Positions 1 to 9,540 are shown, counted from the first letter of the stretch. The stretch: 64,000 bases of DNA from an uncultured Bacteroides sp. (GCF_963676325.1 NZ_OY781099.1:3844001-3908000); one strand, 5' to 3'. Notes: generated by a model from the letters alone, not told the origin. Numbers and translations are program-made.

Positions 1-2243
1 TTATCCACAATCTCTTTCAATGCAACCATAAACATCTTCTGTTCTCCAGTTTGCATCAGACTGATGGCATTGAGGAACATAAACTTAGGAATGTGCTGCC
101 CCATAGCATATCTCTTTTGGGCATACTCATAATTCTTCATCACCTTTGCATATTCACCCTTCTGGAAGGCAGCGTAAGTGTCCACATACAAAGAGTCTTC
201 CAGATGTTTCCCGTGAGTAGCGTTGTATGCGTAATCAGGATCGCCTATTGTGACAGCGTACTTACTTTTGGGGAACTCTGATATAAGCTTCTCTTTATAA
301 AGCCCAGCCTCAGCCTCTTTCTTCCATCTGGAATTCATCAGATAAAGGTTATAATACACCTCGTCCAACTGTCCGAAGGTTGGGAATTGCGTATAAAGAC
401 GCGTAAATGTCTTTTGTGCAAGTGAAAAGTCCTCCAGCTTATCCTTGTAGATTAGCCCCATATTAAACAGCCCATCAGATAAGATATCGTTGGACTCCTT
501 CATTGCTGATTCCGTAAGCGGTATCTGCTGCAGATAGAATTCAGGATTTTTGTTATCGGTGATTACCGAATCCGCCTTAAGAGAGCCGGAATCTTTCCTC
601 GACACTTTAGAGGAATCACCTTTTGCTATAGTTTCATCATTGTAATTTGTCTCCGCAAATGCATTATTTGAGACCACCGTTTTATTCCTTCTCCGCCAGT
701 TGTCCTCCAGTTTACGTCGTCCCCATTTACGCTGAAAATCACTTTTTCCCTGTTCTACAACCTGAGGATTATAAAAATACCACGACTTATCACCGCTATC
801 CACCATTCGCTGAGTAGTTTGCCTGTTTGGCCGGTTCATGGGCTGGTTTACCATTGTCTCATCCCGCTTTTGCATCAGTTCCTGACGCTCGGCTTCCTTG
901 CGGTCAGCCTGTTCTTTTCGCTTCACCTCCTGAATAATCTTACTGACCACCAGCCTTCTTTCGGCATCGCTTAAAGAAGTCAGATGTTGCAGACTGTCCT
1001 GTAACTGCACATTCACCACATGCTTTACCAACTCATCGAGCACTTCAGAACGTTTATTCAACTTTTCGTAGCCCGGAAATTCCTTATTGATTAGCCCAAT
1101 AGCCTCTTTATATGCTTCCTGCGCCTTTACATAATCTGTTTTATTCCAGTAAATATCGCCAAGTTTAAGCAGCAGAACACCTTTTTCCAAACCATTTCTT
1201 GTGCTTTCCTTTGCACCTTTTTTGTACTGTTCAATGGTGCGGGCCGTATCTTTCACCGACAAATAGACATTGCCCAACGCATAACAGACCTGATCAAGGT
1301 AATCCTTGTTCTTGCTGCTGCGAGCCATTGCCTGCAAGTTCTTTATCGTTTTGTGAGCATTTGAGGGCGGCACCACCTCGGTTTGCTTTATCCGGGCATT
1401 AAATTCCAGTTCATAAGGTGGATTTTGTCCGGGCACCTTGCCGTAAGCAGCAAAGGCATTTGCATTGTCGCCCATTTCCTGATAAACCTGCCCTAACAGA
1501 TAATACTCACGTGCCTTTTGCTTCTTCTTTTTCTCGTGTTTTATGATAGATAACAAGTAAGGAACAGCTTCCTTAAACCTTTTTTGCCGGAGCAGATAAT
1601 TACCATACGCAGCAGAATATGCAGAAACAAGGTTGGAAGGCAGACTGTCGTTATTCAGTTTAGAGAGTACATCATCCGCATCATAGAACCAGTCCATCTC
1701 CGTATAGCAGCGGGATAACCAGATTTTTGCATTGACAGCAACCTTAGGATCGGTATTGTATAGACGAGCAATATAAGAAAAAGTGGAAGCCGCTTCCAGG
1801 AATTGTCCTTTGTAAAACTGAGCTTTTCCCATCAACATCCATGCATTGTGCAGGAAAGGGTTATATTCTTTCTGTGACAGCCAGCGTTTCTGCTTTTCAC
1901 TCTTCTTTCCCGGCTTGCGAACCGGTTTTTTCTTTATGGAATGCAGCTTAATGGCTTTCTGTGATTTCTCAATAGCGCGGTCAAATTCACTGCTTCCCAG
2001 CCCTATTGTTTTCTTATTCTCAATAGAATAGAGAGGAATCATTTCCAGGTAGTTATCTTTATTTCCGGATTCAATGGCCTGAGTTCCCTGTTTATATGCC
2101 TCATTGCCATTAAAATAGACATTATATCGGGTAGTAAAAGAATGATAAAAGCGGGAACCAGCTGTATTCTTTTTCACAGAACAGCCTGCAAGTATAATCA
2201 GCAAAAAGATGCTTCCGGTAAAATATATCCCTTTATTATTCAA
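1..2243 (-). CDS. porW: TPR lipoprotein, PorW/SprE-like (3' end outside window)
   Basis: An open frame of about 747 codons reads leftward off the window edge, so the C-terminus is missing. It starts with a lipoprotein signal peptide: a short NNK region, a hydrophobic stretch and lipobox LAGC with the Cys near residue 21. I chose the TTG at 2243; another TTG lies a few codons upstream just after an in-frame stop, and no ATG is available near the signal peptide. The body is helical and repetitive, with TPR-like blocks (for example AWMLMGKAQFYKGQFLEA and YYLLGQVYQEMGDNANAF) and a basic, Gln/Arg-rich central part. Size, lipobox and TPR layout resemble the SprE/PorW lipoproteins tied to gliding and type IX secretion. 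Bacteroides species often keep this gene without a full secretion system, so its role here is uncertain. The gene follows the metal permease with a 54-bp gap and is probably cotranscribed with it. Confidence 0.62.
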   Translation of the reverse strand, partial: MNNKGIYFTGSIFLLIILAGCSVKKNTAGSRFYHSFTTRYNVYFNGNEAYKQGTQAIESGNKDNYLEMIPLYSIENKKTIGLGSSEFDRAIEKSQKAIKLHSIKKKPVRKPGKKSEKQKRWLSQKEYNPFLHNAWMLMGKAQFYKGQFLEAASTFSYIARLYNTDPKVAVNAKIWLSRCYTEMDWFYDADDVLSKLNNDSLPSNLVSAYSAAYGNYLLRQKRFKEAVPYLLSIIKHEKKKKQKAREYYLLGQVYQEMGDNANAFAAYGKVPGQNPPYELEFNARIKQTEVVPPSNAHKTIKNLQAMARSSKNKDYLDQVCYALGNVYLSVKDTARTIEQYKKGAKESTRNGLEKGVLLLKLGDIYWNKTDYVKAQEAYKEAIGLINKEFPGYEKLNKRSEVLDELVKHVVNVQLQDSLQHLTSLSDAERRLVVSKIIQEVKRKEQADRKEAERQELMQKRDETMVNQPMNRPNRQTTQRMVDSGDKSWYFYNPQVVEQGKSDFQRKWGRRKLEDNWRRRNKTVVSNNAFAETNYNDETIAKGDSSKVSRKDSGSLKADSVITDNKNPEFYLQQIPLTESAMKESNDILSDGLFNMGLIYKDKLEDFSLAQKTFTRLYTQFPTFGQLDEVYYNLYLMNSRWKKEAEAGLYKEKLISEFPKSKYAVTIGDPDYAYNATHGKHLEDSLYVDTYAAFQKGEYAKVMKNYEYAQKRYAMGQHIPKFMFLNAISLMQTGEQKMFMVALKEIVD

Positions 2244-2297
2244 TCTGCCAGTCAATTAATTTGTTCCACTTACAAATAAAACAGAACTTCAGCCATT

Positions 2298-3116
2298 TTA
2301 TTGTTTCTGCAAACGCATAAAAATGCTGCAACCAAACTTACATGTTGCATAAATAAGAATAGAGAAAAAGATGATTGACGCCCCTGAAGGTACATTCATA
2401 TAGTAAGAGATAAACAATCCGCCAAGGCATCCCAGGTATCCGATAACAATTGAGAGCCAGATAATTCGCTTAAACTTGAAAGTAAACAGGTTGGCCGTCA
2501 TCTGTGGAATGGTAAGCAGAGAGAGAACCAATACGATTCCCACCATACGCAGACAGGCAACAATGGTCAAGGCAATAAAAATCATCAGTGTGTATTCAAT
2601 GAATGTTACCGGAAGTCCCTGCGAACGGGCAAACTCTCTATCGAAAGCCACATAGATAATGGGGTGAATAAATACCAGAAAAAAAAGAGCCAATGCCATG
2701 GATATTGAGGCAAGCATCAAAATGTCAGTTCCTTTAACGGTAAGGATATTACCAAACAGATAAGCAGAAAGATCGGGTGCGAAACCGGGTGAAAGGAAAG
2801 TAAAAATAATACCCAGCGCCATACCCATAGTCCAGAACACGGCAATGGCAGAATCTTCCCTCATGTCTTTGCGCTTACTGAGCCAGTTCACTCCAAGGGC
2901 CGACAGTACGGAAAAGATGGTTGCCGAGAGAATGGGCGATATACCTGTATACAATCCCAACCCAATGCCCCCGAAGGATGCATGCGTTAGTCCTCCGCTG
3001 ATAAATACCAGTCGGCGGGTTACAATGTATGTGCCGATAATGCCACAGGCTATGCTTGCAAACAAGCCTCCCAAAAGCGCATTCTGGAAAAAAGTATATT
3101 GGAGTAATTCTATCAT
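2298..3116 (-). CDS. Metal ABC transporter permease (ZnuB/MntB, ABC-3 family)
   Basis: A 272-residue inner-membrane protein with about eight hydrophobic segments. Near residues 35-55 it carries the ABC-3 family motif (GGLTHASFGGIGLG, comparable to the SHA/G-rich segment of ZnuB). Family members form the membrane channel of Zn2+/Mn2+/Fe2+ importers and need a cytoplasmic ATPase and a periplasmic metal-binding protein. Neither partner is encoded nearby, so they must lie elsewhere or the permease is shared. It is transcribed away from the APC permease at 3280 and lies directly upstream of the TPR lipoprotein. The substrate cannot be read from the sequence. Confidence 0.85.
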   Translation of the reverse strand: MIELLQYTFFQNALLGGLFASIACGIIGTYIVTRRLVFISGGLTHASFGGIGLGLYTGISPILSATIFSVLSALGVNWLSKRKDMREDSAIAVFWTMGMALGIIFTFLSPGFAPDLSAYLFGNILTVKGTDILMLASISMALALFFLVFIHPIIYVAFDREFARSQGLPVTFIEYTLMIFIALTIVACLRMVGIVLVLSLLTIPQMTANLFTFKFKRIIWLSIVIGYLGCLGGLFISYYMNVPSGASIIFFSILIYATCKFGCSIFMRLQKQ

Positions 3117-3249
3117 TTTTTTATTATTTTAATTGATTTTAAATAATGTGTAACATTCTATCTGACAGCTTACTAAAGGCAGGCCATTGTTAACAAAGAA
3201 TAATCAAACACATTTTTTTATTATTTCTGCAAAGTTACAGATTTAATTG

Positions 3250-3257
3250 TATTTTTG
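3250..3257 (+). promoter_or_regulatory. Bacteroidota -7 box for APC permease
   Basis: TATTTTTG fits TAnnTTTG and lies 22 bp before the ATG at 3280. It overlaps the TTG at 3247 that would extend the protein, so that TTG cannot be the translation start if transcription begins here. No perfect -33 TTTG is seen. Confidence 0.6.
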
Positions 3258-3279
3258 CACACACAACATAGTGAAAAGC

Positions 3280-4662
3280 ATGAATAACAACAAATACGGC
3301 ACGTACAAATTCGGATTAACTACAGCCTCAGCCTTTGTCATAGCGAATATGATTGGGACAGGAGTTTTTACTTCTCTGGGATTTCAGCTACTTGGAACTA
3401 CAAACATGTCCTCTATTCTCCTGCTGTGGCTCATGGGTGGAGTTATTGCCCTATGCGGTGCACTTGTTTACGGCGAACTTGGCGCAGTGATGCCACGCTC
3501 TGGCGGTGAATATCACTATTTACGGAAAATTTACCATCCCATGCTGGGCTTTATGGCCGGATGGGCCTCCTTAATTGTTGGGTTTGCTGCCCCGGTAGCC
3601 TTAGCTTGTATGGCATTAAGCGGATATCTGACCAGAGTATTTCCAGTGCTCAATCCTATGATGGTGGGAATTTCGGTTTTAACCCTGATCACCATCGTTC
3701 ATGCTTACGATGTAAAGATAGGAGGCACCATACAGCGATACTTTACATTTTTCAAGATTCTGGTTATTGTGGGATTCATTGCCTGCGGACTGGCTATGCC
3801 GGTTAAGTATCAAAGCATTACTTCCTCGTTCTCAAGCTTTTCATTGGATGATATTTTTTCAACCGGCTTTGCAGTTTCGCTGGTTTGGGTGTATTATGCT
3901 TACTCCGGCTGGAATGCATCGGCCTACATGGCGAATGAGATTAAAAACCCGCAACGGACTATTCCCCGGTCACTCTTTATCAGTACGCTGGTGGTTACCG
4001 TACTTTACCTGTTTCTTAATGCCGTATTCTTACTTTCTACACCGGTAGCGGAAATGACCGGGCAACTGGAAGTGGGATTAATCGCCGCACAACATATATT
4101 TGGCTACACGTTAGGTAACATGATGGGCCTACTCATTGCCCTGCTTCTGATATCAAGTATCAGTTCCATGGTGTTTCTGGGTCCAAGAGTCTCTCAGGTT
4201 ATGGGAGAAGACACCTATATTCTCCGTCCTTTAGCCAAAAGATCGGAACGTGGTACACCGTACGTTGCCATTTGGGTGCAATATCTAATCAGTGTATTGC
4301 TTATCATCACCAATTCCTTTGAGCTGGTAACAAAATATACAGGGATAACCTTGTCGTTTTTTGCCCTGATGACGGTAATAGGTGTATTTGTGCACCGCAA
4401 ACGTTACCCGAATGTGCACAGACCTTACAAGACATGGGGATATCCATTCACCCCGATTATCTTTATAATGCTCATTATGTGGTCAATTGCGTACCTTGTG
4501 CGTGAAGATTTTATCCAGACCTTCGTGGAAGGCAAACAGGATGTTATGTGGATGAGCCTGATGAGTGCCCTTACTCTTCTATCGGGTGCATTCATTTATC
4601 AGTCAAACAGATGGATTGTTTACAGAAAAACAAATTATAAACTAAGCTATAACAGAAAATGA
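3280..4662 (+). CDS. APC-family amino acid permease
   Basis: A 460-residue inner-membrane transporter with about 12 hydrophobic segments. The first carries the amino acid/polyamine/organocation signature around ANMIGTGVF, the unwound substrate-binding part of TM1 in this family. PRSGGEYHY and the NEIKNPQRTIPRS loop (after TM6) are also typical of LAT-like and basic amino acid permeases. It probably imports or exchanges an amino acid; the substrate is unknown. I start at the ATG at 3280, giving MNNNKYGTYKFG, because the longer frame from TTG 3247 runs through the -7 box. Its last codons overlap the next gene by ATGA, which suggests translational coupling to the lipoprotein. Confidence 0.88.
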   Translation: MNNNKYGTYKFGLTTASAFVIANMIGTGVFTSLGFQLLGTTNMSSILLLWLMGGVIALCGALVYGELGAVMPRSGGEYHYLRKIYHPMLGFMAGWASLIVGFAAPVALACMALSGYLTRVFPVLNPMMVGISVLTLITIVHAYDVKIGGTIQRYFTFFKILVIVGFIACGLAMPVKYQSITSSFSSFSLDDIFSTGFAVSLVWVYYAYSGWNASAYMANEIKNPQRTIPRSLFISTLVVTVLYLFLNAVFLLSTPVAEMTGQLEVGLIAAQHIFGYTLGNMMGLLIALLLISSISSMVFLGPRVSQVMGEDTYILRPLAKRSERGTPYVAIWVQYLISVLLIITNSFELVTKYTGITLSFFALMTVIGVFVHRKRYPNVHRPYKTWGYPFTPIIFIMLIMWSIAYLVREDFIQTFVEGKQDVMWMSLMSALTLLSGAFIYQSNRWIVYRKTNYKLSYNRK

Positions 4663-5843
4663 ACATTAAGTATGTAATGCTTCTTGTTGCGGGAATGGTA
4701 TTAACCTTTTCCTCTTGCGAACAGAAAAAAAAGAATGCAAATATTGTGGTAACCGAGCTTTCCAAGGCTGATTCGGTTCAGGATGCAAATGCTCCCAAGC
4801 TTAAAGGGAATAAAGAGCTGAATGAAACCGCACGCTTCGTGGCCGGTATGCCAATAGAAGACAAAAAAAGTAAGCTTTACACGCTTACCCAGACACCCGA
4901 GTGGAAGAAACACAGCAAAAACATGGATCAGATTTGGGGCTCTTTCCTGCAATCGGCCCCTAAAGTTATGGCTTACTCACAAAATGAACTGGGTGCGGTG
5001 AACGATCAGTGCAAAACTCTTTTCTATCCGTTCGGTGGTCCCGACTATCTGTTCCCGAATACCTTCTTCCCCAATATGGACACCTATTTCCTCATCGGAC
5101 TGGAGCGCGCTGGTAATGCTATAAAAGTGAAGCATCCATCTGCTGCCACTTACCGGTTATACCAGAATGCTGTTTCAGACATTCTGAACCTTAGCTTTTT
5201 CCGCACCGTAGATATGAAAACAGAACTCTCCAATGATACCATTGACGGAGTTGTTCCAATCATCACCATGCTGATGGCTCGCTCTGAAAGAGAAATTGTC
5301 AGCATTGAACATAAAAGAATTAACAATGAGGGTGAGATTGTAGGAACTGAAGAAGACGGCACGCCGGTTAACAACCAAAGCAAACTGGTGGAATTCAAGT
5401 TTTTCAAGAAAGGAACAAGCCATTTGCAGACGCTCTACTTCCTTTCAACCGACCTGAGCAACGGCGGTCTGTCGGGCAAAAATCCGCTGATGGCTTACAT
5501 TGACAAACTGAACAAAGAAACAACAGCCTGTTTCATCAAGTCGGCCTCCTACCTGATGCACATGAGCTATTTCTCAATGATCCGCAATGCAATCCTTGAA
5601 CATGTGTCGGCTATCATGCAGGACGACTCGGGCATTCCATGGCGTTATTACGATCAATCGAAATGGGACATCCAGCTTTACGGTGCATTTACCGAGCCTA
5701 TCAGCATGTTTGCCAAATATCCGCAGACAGATTTACGCGATGCCTACCAGACAATGGAGCCTAAACCCATTAACTTCAGAATAGGTTATGCCCGACAGTC
5801 TAATCTGCAACTAAGCATCTTAAAAAAACAAAACGAAGATTAA
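4659..5843 (+). CDS. Conserved lipoprotein of unknown function
   Basis: A 394-residue protein with a clear lipoprotein signal (MNIKYVMLLVAGMVLTFSSC, Cys20) followed by a charged linker, so it is exported and lipid-anchored. The mature part contains a conserved-looking block, FYPFGGPDYLFPNTFFPN around residues 120-140, then a mixed alpha/beta region without repeats. I do not recognise a catalytic motif or a named domain. The start overlaps the APC permease stop (ATGA), so the two are probably one transcription unit. A strong hairpin terminator follows about 50 bp downstream. The pairing suggests work on the same nutrient, but that is inference only. Confidence 0.75.
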   Translation: MNIKYVMLLVAGMVLTFSSCEQKKKNANIVVTELSKADSVQDANAPKLKGNKELNETARFVAGMPIEDKKSKLYTLTQTPEWKKHSKNMDQIWGSFLQSAPKVMAYSQNELGAVNDQCKTLFYPFGGPDYLFPNTFFPNMDTYFLIGLERAGNAIKVKHPSAATYRLYQNAVSDILNLSFFRTVDMKTELSNDTIDGVVPIITMLMARSEREIVSIEHKRINNEGEIVGTEEDGTPVNNQSKLVEFKFFKKGTSHLQTLYFLSTDLSNGGLSGKNPLMAYIDKLNKETTACFIKSASYLMHMSYFSMIRNAILEHVSAIMQDDSGIPWRYYDQSKWDIQLYGAFTEPISMFAKYPQTDLRDAYQTMEPKPINFRIGYARQSNLQLSILKKQNED

Positions 5844-5890
5844 GTCAATCTCTGGCGGGTAGTTCATCAATAGACCTACTCCAATCATAA

Positions 5891-5930
5891 AAATAGTGTA
5901 GACCTAAAACTATAAAGGTCTACACTATTT
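5891..5930 (+). terminator. Perfect 15-bp stem terminator
   Basis: Arms 5891-5905 and 5916-5930 are perfectly complementary with a 10-nt loop, A-rich before and T-rich after. It ends the APC permease-lipoprotein unit. Confidence 0.8.
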
Positions 5931-6027
5931 TCATATTAGCCCTACATATTCCATAGAACTTCCCGCCTGAAAAGAGACTAAATATGCTGTTACCTCAGCT
6001 TAAACAAGAAGGATAAAGCACTAAACT

Positions 6028-6059
6028 GTTGCAGGTTTTCAAAAAATCAGCTATTTTTG
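6028..6059 (+). promoter_or_regulatory. Promoter of frr
   Basis: The -7 box TATTTTTG is at 6052-6059, with a partial -33 (GTTG/TTGC) 19-20 nt upstream. The start codon of frr is 51 bp downstream of the box. Confidence 0.55.
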
Positions 6060-6109
6060 TTCATTCGAAACTGAAGAAGTAACAAATAAACTATAAAACC
6101 AATAAGACG

Positions 6110-6667
6110 ATGGACGTAAACAGTTGTATAAACGACTCAAAAGATAAGATGGACATGGCCATTATGTATCTTGACGAATCACTGGCACACATTCGTGCCG
6201 GAAAGGCAAACACTAGAATTCTTGACGGAATCCGCGTAGATTCTTACGGAAGTATGGTTCCTCTTAGCAATGTGGCTGCTGTCACTACACCGGATGCGAA
6301 AAGTATCATAATCAAGCCTTGGGATAAAGGTATGTTTAAAGTTATTGAGAAAGCAATCATTGATTCAGAAGTAGGTATTATGCCTGAAAACAATGGTGAA
6401 GTTATCCGCCTTGGAATTCCACCTCTTACAGAAGAACGACGTAAGATATTGGCTAAGCAATGTAGCAAAGATGCTGAAACTGCAAAGATCAGTATCCGTA
6501 ACGCTCGTCGTGAAGGAATTGACCACCTGAAGAAATTACAAAAAGAAGGTTTGGCTGAGGACGAAGAGAAAGATGCTGAAGTACGTTTACAAAAGGTTCA
6601 TGATAAGTTTATCAAGAAAGTAGACGAAATGCTTGCTGCAAAAGAAAAAGAAATTATGACGGTATAA
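6110..6667 (+). CDS. frr: Ribosome recycling factor
   Basis: 185 residues, the normal RRF length. With EF-G it splits post-termination 70S ribosomes in the cytoplasm. Family blocks are visible: the LRAGKANTRILDGI-type region near residues 28-42 (here AHIRAGKANTRILDGIRVDSYG), PPLTEERRKILAKQCSKDAE around 110-130, and the RNARREGIDHLKKLQKEG helix. It has its own promoter and is followed by rsgA after 77 bp, so the two may be partly cotranscribed. Nothing unusual. Confidence 0.97.
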   Translation: MDVNSCINDSKDKMDMAIMYLDESLAHIRAGKANTRILDGIRVDSYGSMVPLSNVAAVTTPDAKSIIIKPWDKGMFKVIEKAIIDSEVGIMPENNGEVIRLGIPPLTEERRKILAKQCSKDAETAKISIRNARREGIDHLKKLQKEGLAEDEEKDAEVRLQKVHDKFIKKVDEMLAAKEKEIMTV

Positions 6668-6679
6668 AAAAACGAATCG

Positions 6680-6708
6680 GGGAACTGACTTTACAGAGTT
6701 TAGTTCCC
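6680..6708 (+). terminator. Possible attenuator or terminator between frr and rsgA
   Basis: Stem GGGAACT (6680-6686) pairs with AGTTCCC (6702-6708). An outer AAAACG/CGTTTT pair extends it beyond a small internal loop, ending in TTTT. It could reduce readthrough from frr into rsgA. Confidence 0.5.
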
Positions 6709-6744
6709 TGACGTTTTCAACACCGAAAAACTAAAATACAAGAA

Positions 6745-7677
6745 GTGCGAGGATTAGTAATAAAGAACACAGGAAGCTGGTATCAGGTAAAAACCGAAAA
6801 CGGCAATTTGGTAGAGTGCAAAATAAAAGGCAATTTCCGCCTTAAAGGAATAAGAAGCACCAACCCGATTGCTGTGGGCGACAATGTGCATATTATAATG
6901 AATCAGGAAGGCACTGCTTTTATCAGTGAGATTGAGGACAGAAAGAACTACATAGTCCGCCGTTCCTCCAATCTTTCCAAACAATCGCATATTCTTGCGG
7001 CCAATCTGGACCAGTGCTTACTGGTTGTTACCGTAAATTATCCCGAGACATCCACCATCTTTATTGATCGTTTTCTGGCTTCGGCCGAGGCTTACCGTGT
7101 ACCGGTAAAGCTAGTCTTCAACAAAATTGACGCATACAGCGAAGACGAGTTGCGTTACCTCGAGGCACTTATCACACTCTATACACAAATAGGCTACCCT
7201 TGTTTTAAGATTTCCGCCAGAAACGGAGACGGACTAGAGGATATAAAGCAAGCTCTTGAAGGAAACATCACCCTTTTCTCGGGACATTCCGGTGTAGGAA
7301 AATCTACCCTGATCAACTCTCTCCTACCCGATATAGACATAAAAACCGCAGAAATATCAACCTATCACAACAAAGGGATGCACACCACCACCTTCTCAGA
7401 AATGTTTCCCGTTAAAGGAGACGGATACATCATTGACACTCCGGGGATAAAAGGTTTCGGTACATTCGACATGAAAGACGAAGAGGTGGCCCATTACTTT
7501 AAAGAGATTTTCGTAACCTCTGACAAATGCAAATATAACAACTGCACCCACCGTCACGAACCAGGCTGTGCCGTTCGCGAAGCTGTGGAGAAACATCTCA
7601 TCAGCGAATCGCGCTACACTTCTTATCTGAATATTCTGGAAGATAAAGAGGAAGGAAAATATCGCTCGGCGTATTAG
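6745..7677 (+). CDS. rsgA: Small-subunit GTPase RsgA
   Basis: A 310-residue circularly permuted GTPase that assists late 30S maturation. Order of motifs: N-terminal OB-fold (about 1-75), G4 NKID near 126, G5-like SARNGDG near 155, G1 GHSGVGKST near 180, G3 DTPG near 231, then a zinc knuckle CKYNNCTHRHEPGC near 262-275. This G4-G5-G1-G2-G3 order with the C-terminal C-x4-C-x-H-x5-C is diagnostic. The start is GTG (codons GTG CGA GGA TTA); I see no better ATG. It lies downstream of frr, so two ribosome-cycle genes are adjacent. Confidence 0.96.
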   Translation: MRGLVIKNTGSWYQVKTENGNLVECKIKGNFRLKGIRSTNPIAVGDNVHIIMNQEGTAFISEIEDRKNYIVRRSSNLSKQSHILAANLDQCLLVVTVNYPETSTIFIDRFLASAEAYRVPVKLVFNKIDAYSEDELRYLEALITLYTQIGYPCFKISARNGDGLEDIKQALEGNITLFSGHSGVGKSTLINSLLPDIDIKTAEISTYHNKGMHTTTFSEMFPVKGDGYIIDTPGIKGFGTFDMKDEEVAHYFKEIFVTSDKCKYNNCTHRHEPGCAVREAVEKHLISESRYTSYLNILEDKEEGKYRSAY

Positions 7678-7800
7678 GTCAAACTTTCCTTCGTTTTTCT
7701 TCGAAGCATCTTCTATATCTATTAATTTTATTCATTCTCACCCCCCATTAAAGGCCTCAATTTAGTGGATAATGATTTTATTAATAAGAGATAAAATAAA

Positions 7801-7834
7801 ATACCCCGACCATTCTTAAAGAACGTCGGGGTAT
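7801..7834 (-). terminator. Bidirectional terminator after fumarase
   Basis: Perfect 10-bp arms ATACCCCGAC (7801-7810) and GTCGGGGTAT (7825-7834), flanked by an A-rich and a T-rich run. It lies between the convergent rsgA and fumarase genes and can serve both strands. Confidence 0.85.
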
Positions 7835-7856
7835 CTTATTTTATTAATCTCTGTAA

Positions 7857-9500
7857 TTACTTACATCCACCTACGCAAATTGGTTTGATTTGTTTGAAGA
7901 AGTCGTTACCCTTATTATCAACCAAGATAAATGCAGGGAAGTTTTCCACTTCAATCTTCCAGATAGCTTCCATTCCCAATTCAGGATATTCAAGACATTC
8001 TACCTTTTTAATGTTCTCCTGAGCAAGAATAGCAGCTGGCCCACCGATACTACCAAGATAGAAACCGCCATGCTTTTTACAAGCATCAGTAACTTGCTGG
8101 CTACGGTTACCTTTAGCAATCATAATCATGCTTCCGCCGTTTTCCTGGAACAGATCAACATAAGAGTCCATACGTCCGGCAGTAGTTGGTCCGAAAGAAC
8201 CTGAAGGCATTCCTTCTGGAGTTTTTGCTGGTCCGGCATAATAGATTGGGTGATCTTTAACATACTGAGGCAAGCCTAAACCCGCTTCGATACGTTCGTT
8301 CAGTTTTGCATGAGCAATGTCACGACCTACAATGATTGTACCGTTTAAAGACAAACGTGTAGAGACAGGATATTTATCAAGTTCTTTCAAAATATCAGCC
8401 ATTGGTTGGTTCAGGTTAATCTGCACAGCATCGCCTTCGCCTGCATTACGCAATTCTTTAGGAATATATTGACCAGGATTATCTTCCATCTTTTCAATCC
8501 AGATACCGTCTTTGTTAATCTTAGCCTTGATGTTTCTGTCTGCAGAGCAGGAAACACCCATACCTACCGGGCAAGAAGCACCGTGACGAGGCAAGCGGAC
8601 AATACGGATATCGTGAGCAAAGTATTTACCACCAAACTGAGCACCTAAGCCCATGCGTTGAGCTTCGAGAAGTACTTCTTTCTCCAGTTCAACATCACGG
8701 AAAGCCTGTCCGCCTTCATTTCCTGAAGTAGGCAGGTTATCATAATATTTAGCAGAAGCAAGTTTCACAGTCTTCAGGTTTGTTTCAGCAGAAGTACCGC
8801 CAATACAGAAAGCAATGTGGTAAGGAGGACAAGCCGCAGTACCCAGAGTCTTCATCTTCTCAACAAGGAACGGAACAAGTTTTGCAGGATTAAGCAAAGC
8901 CTTTGTTTCCTGATATAGATAAGTTTTGTTGGCAGAACCACCACCTTTTGCTATGCAAAGGAATTTATATTCTGCACCCTGAATGGCATAAAGATCAATC
9001 TGAGCAGGAAGATTACATCCTGTATTGATCTCTTTGTACATATCCAAAGGAACATTCTGAGAATAACGAAGATTTTCTTCTGTATAGGTTTTATAAACAC
9101 CCTTTGAAAGAGCTTCTTCATCGTTTCCTTCAGTCCAAACCTGCTGACCTTTTTTACCTACAATAATTGCAGTACCAGTATCCTGGCAAGTAGGAAGCTG
9201 ACCTTTTGCAGACACTTCTGAATTCCGGAGGAAAGTCAGAGCCACATACTTATCATTCTCACTAGCTTCAGGATCAGAAAGAATCTTTGCTACTTGTTTC
9301 TGATGTTCGGGACGAAGCAAAAAAGACACATCGCGAAAAGCAGCATTAGCCATCATAGTTAAACCTTCTGCATCTACCTTTAGGATTTCTTTTCCTTCGA
9401 ATTCACTTACTGAAACATGTTCTTTGGTAAGCAAATAATACTCAGTCTCATCTTTTCCCATTGGAAACGGAGCCTGATACTTAAACGGGGGTGTTGCCAT
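7857..9500 (-). CDS. Class I (iron-sulfur) fumarate hydratase
   Basis: 547 residues, matching two-domain class I fumarases (FumA/FumB type) that interconvert fumarate and malate with a [4Fe-4S] cluster. PTCQDTGTA at 103-111 contains the expected first cluster cysteine (C105). Further cysteines sit in the NTGCNLPAQ and HGASCPVGMG segments, and the C-terminal domain has the GPTTAGRMDSY segment. In Bacteroides this enzyme belongs to the reductive succinate branch. It is monocistronic, with a -7 box 32 bp upstream and a strong terminator downstream. I cannot tell FumA from FumB by sequence alone. Confidence 0.94.
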   Translation of the reverse strand: MATPPFKYQAPFPMGKDETEYYLLTKEHVSVSEFEGKEILKVDAEGLTMMANAAFRDVSFLLRPEHQKQVAKILSDPEASENDKYVALTFLRNSEVSAKGQLPTCQDTGTAIIVGKKGQQVWTEGNDEEALSKGVYKTYTEENLRYSQNVPLDMYKEINTGCNLPAQIDLYAIQGAEYKFLCIAKGGGSANKTYLYQETKALLNPAKLVPFLVEKMKTLGTAACPPYHIAFCIGGTSAETNLKTVKLASAKYYDNLPTSGNEGGQAFRDVELEKEVLLEAQRMGLGAQFGGKYFAHDIRIVRLPRHGASCPVGMGVSCSADRNIKAKINKDGIWIEKMEDNPGQYIPKELRNAGEGDAVQINLNQPMADILKELDKYPVSTRLSLNGTIIVGRDIAHAKLNERIEAGLGLPQYVKDHPIYYAGPAKTPEGMPSGSFGPTTAGRMDSYVDLFQENGGSMIMIAKGNRSQQVTDACKKHGGFYLGSIGGPAAILAQENIKKVECLEYPELGMEAIWKIEVENFPAFILVDNKGNDFFKQIKPICVGGCK

Positions 9501-9532
9501 ATCTTTATTATTTTAAGTAAAATTTTGAACCG

Positions 9533-9540
9533 CAAATATA
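9533..9540 (-). promoter_or_regulatory. -7 box for fumarase
   Basis: The minus strand reads TATATTTG (TAnnTTTG) 32 bp before the fumarase ATG. The -33 region is not a good match. Confidence 0.55.

Noticed and set aside
3247..3279. Upstream TTG start for the APC permease
   Set aside because: The TTG overlaps the -7 box, so it would not be in the mRNA.
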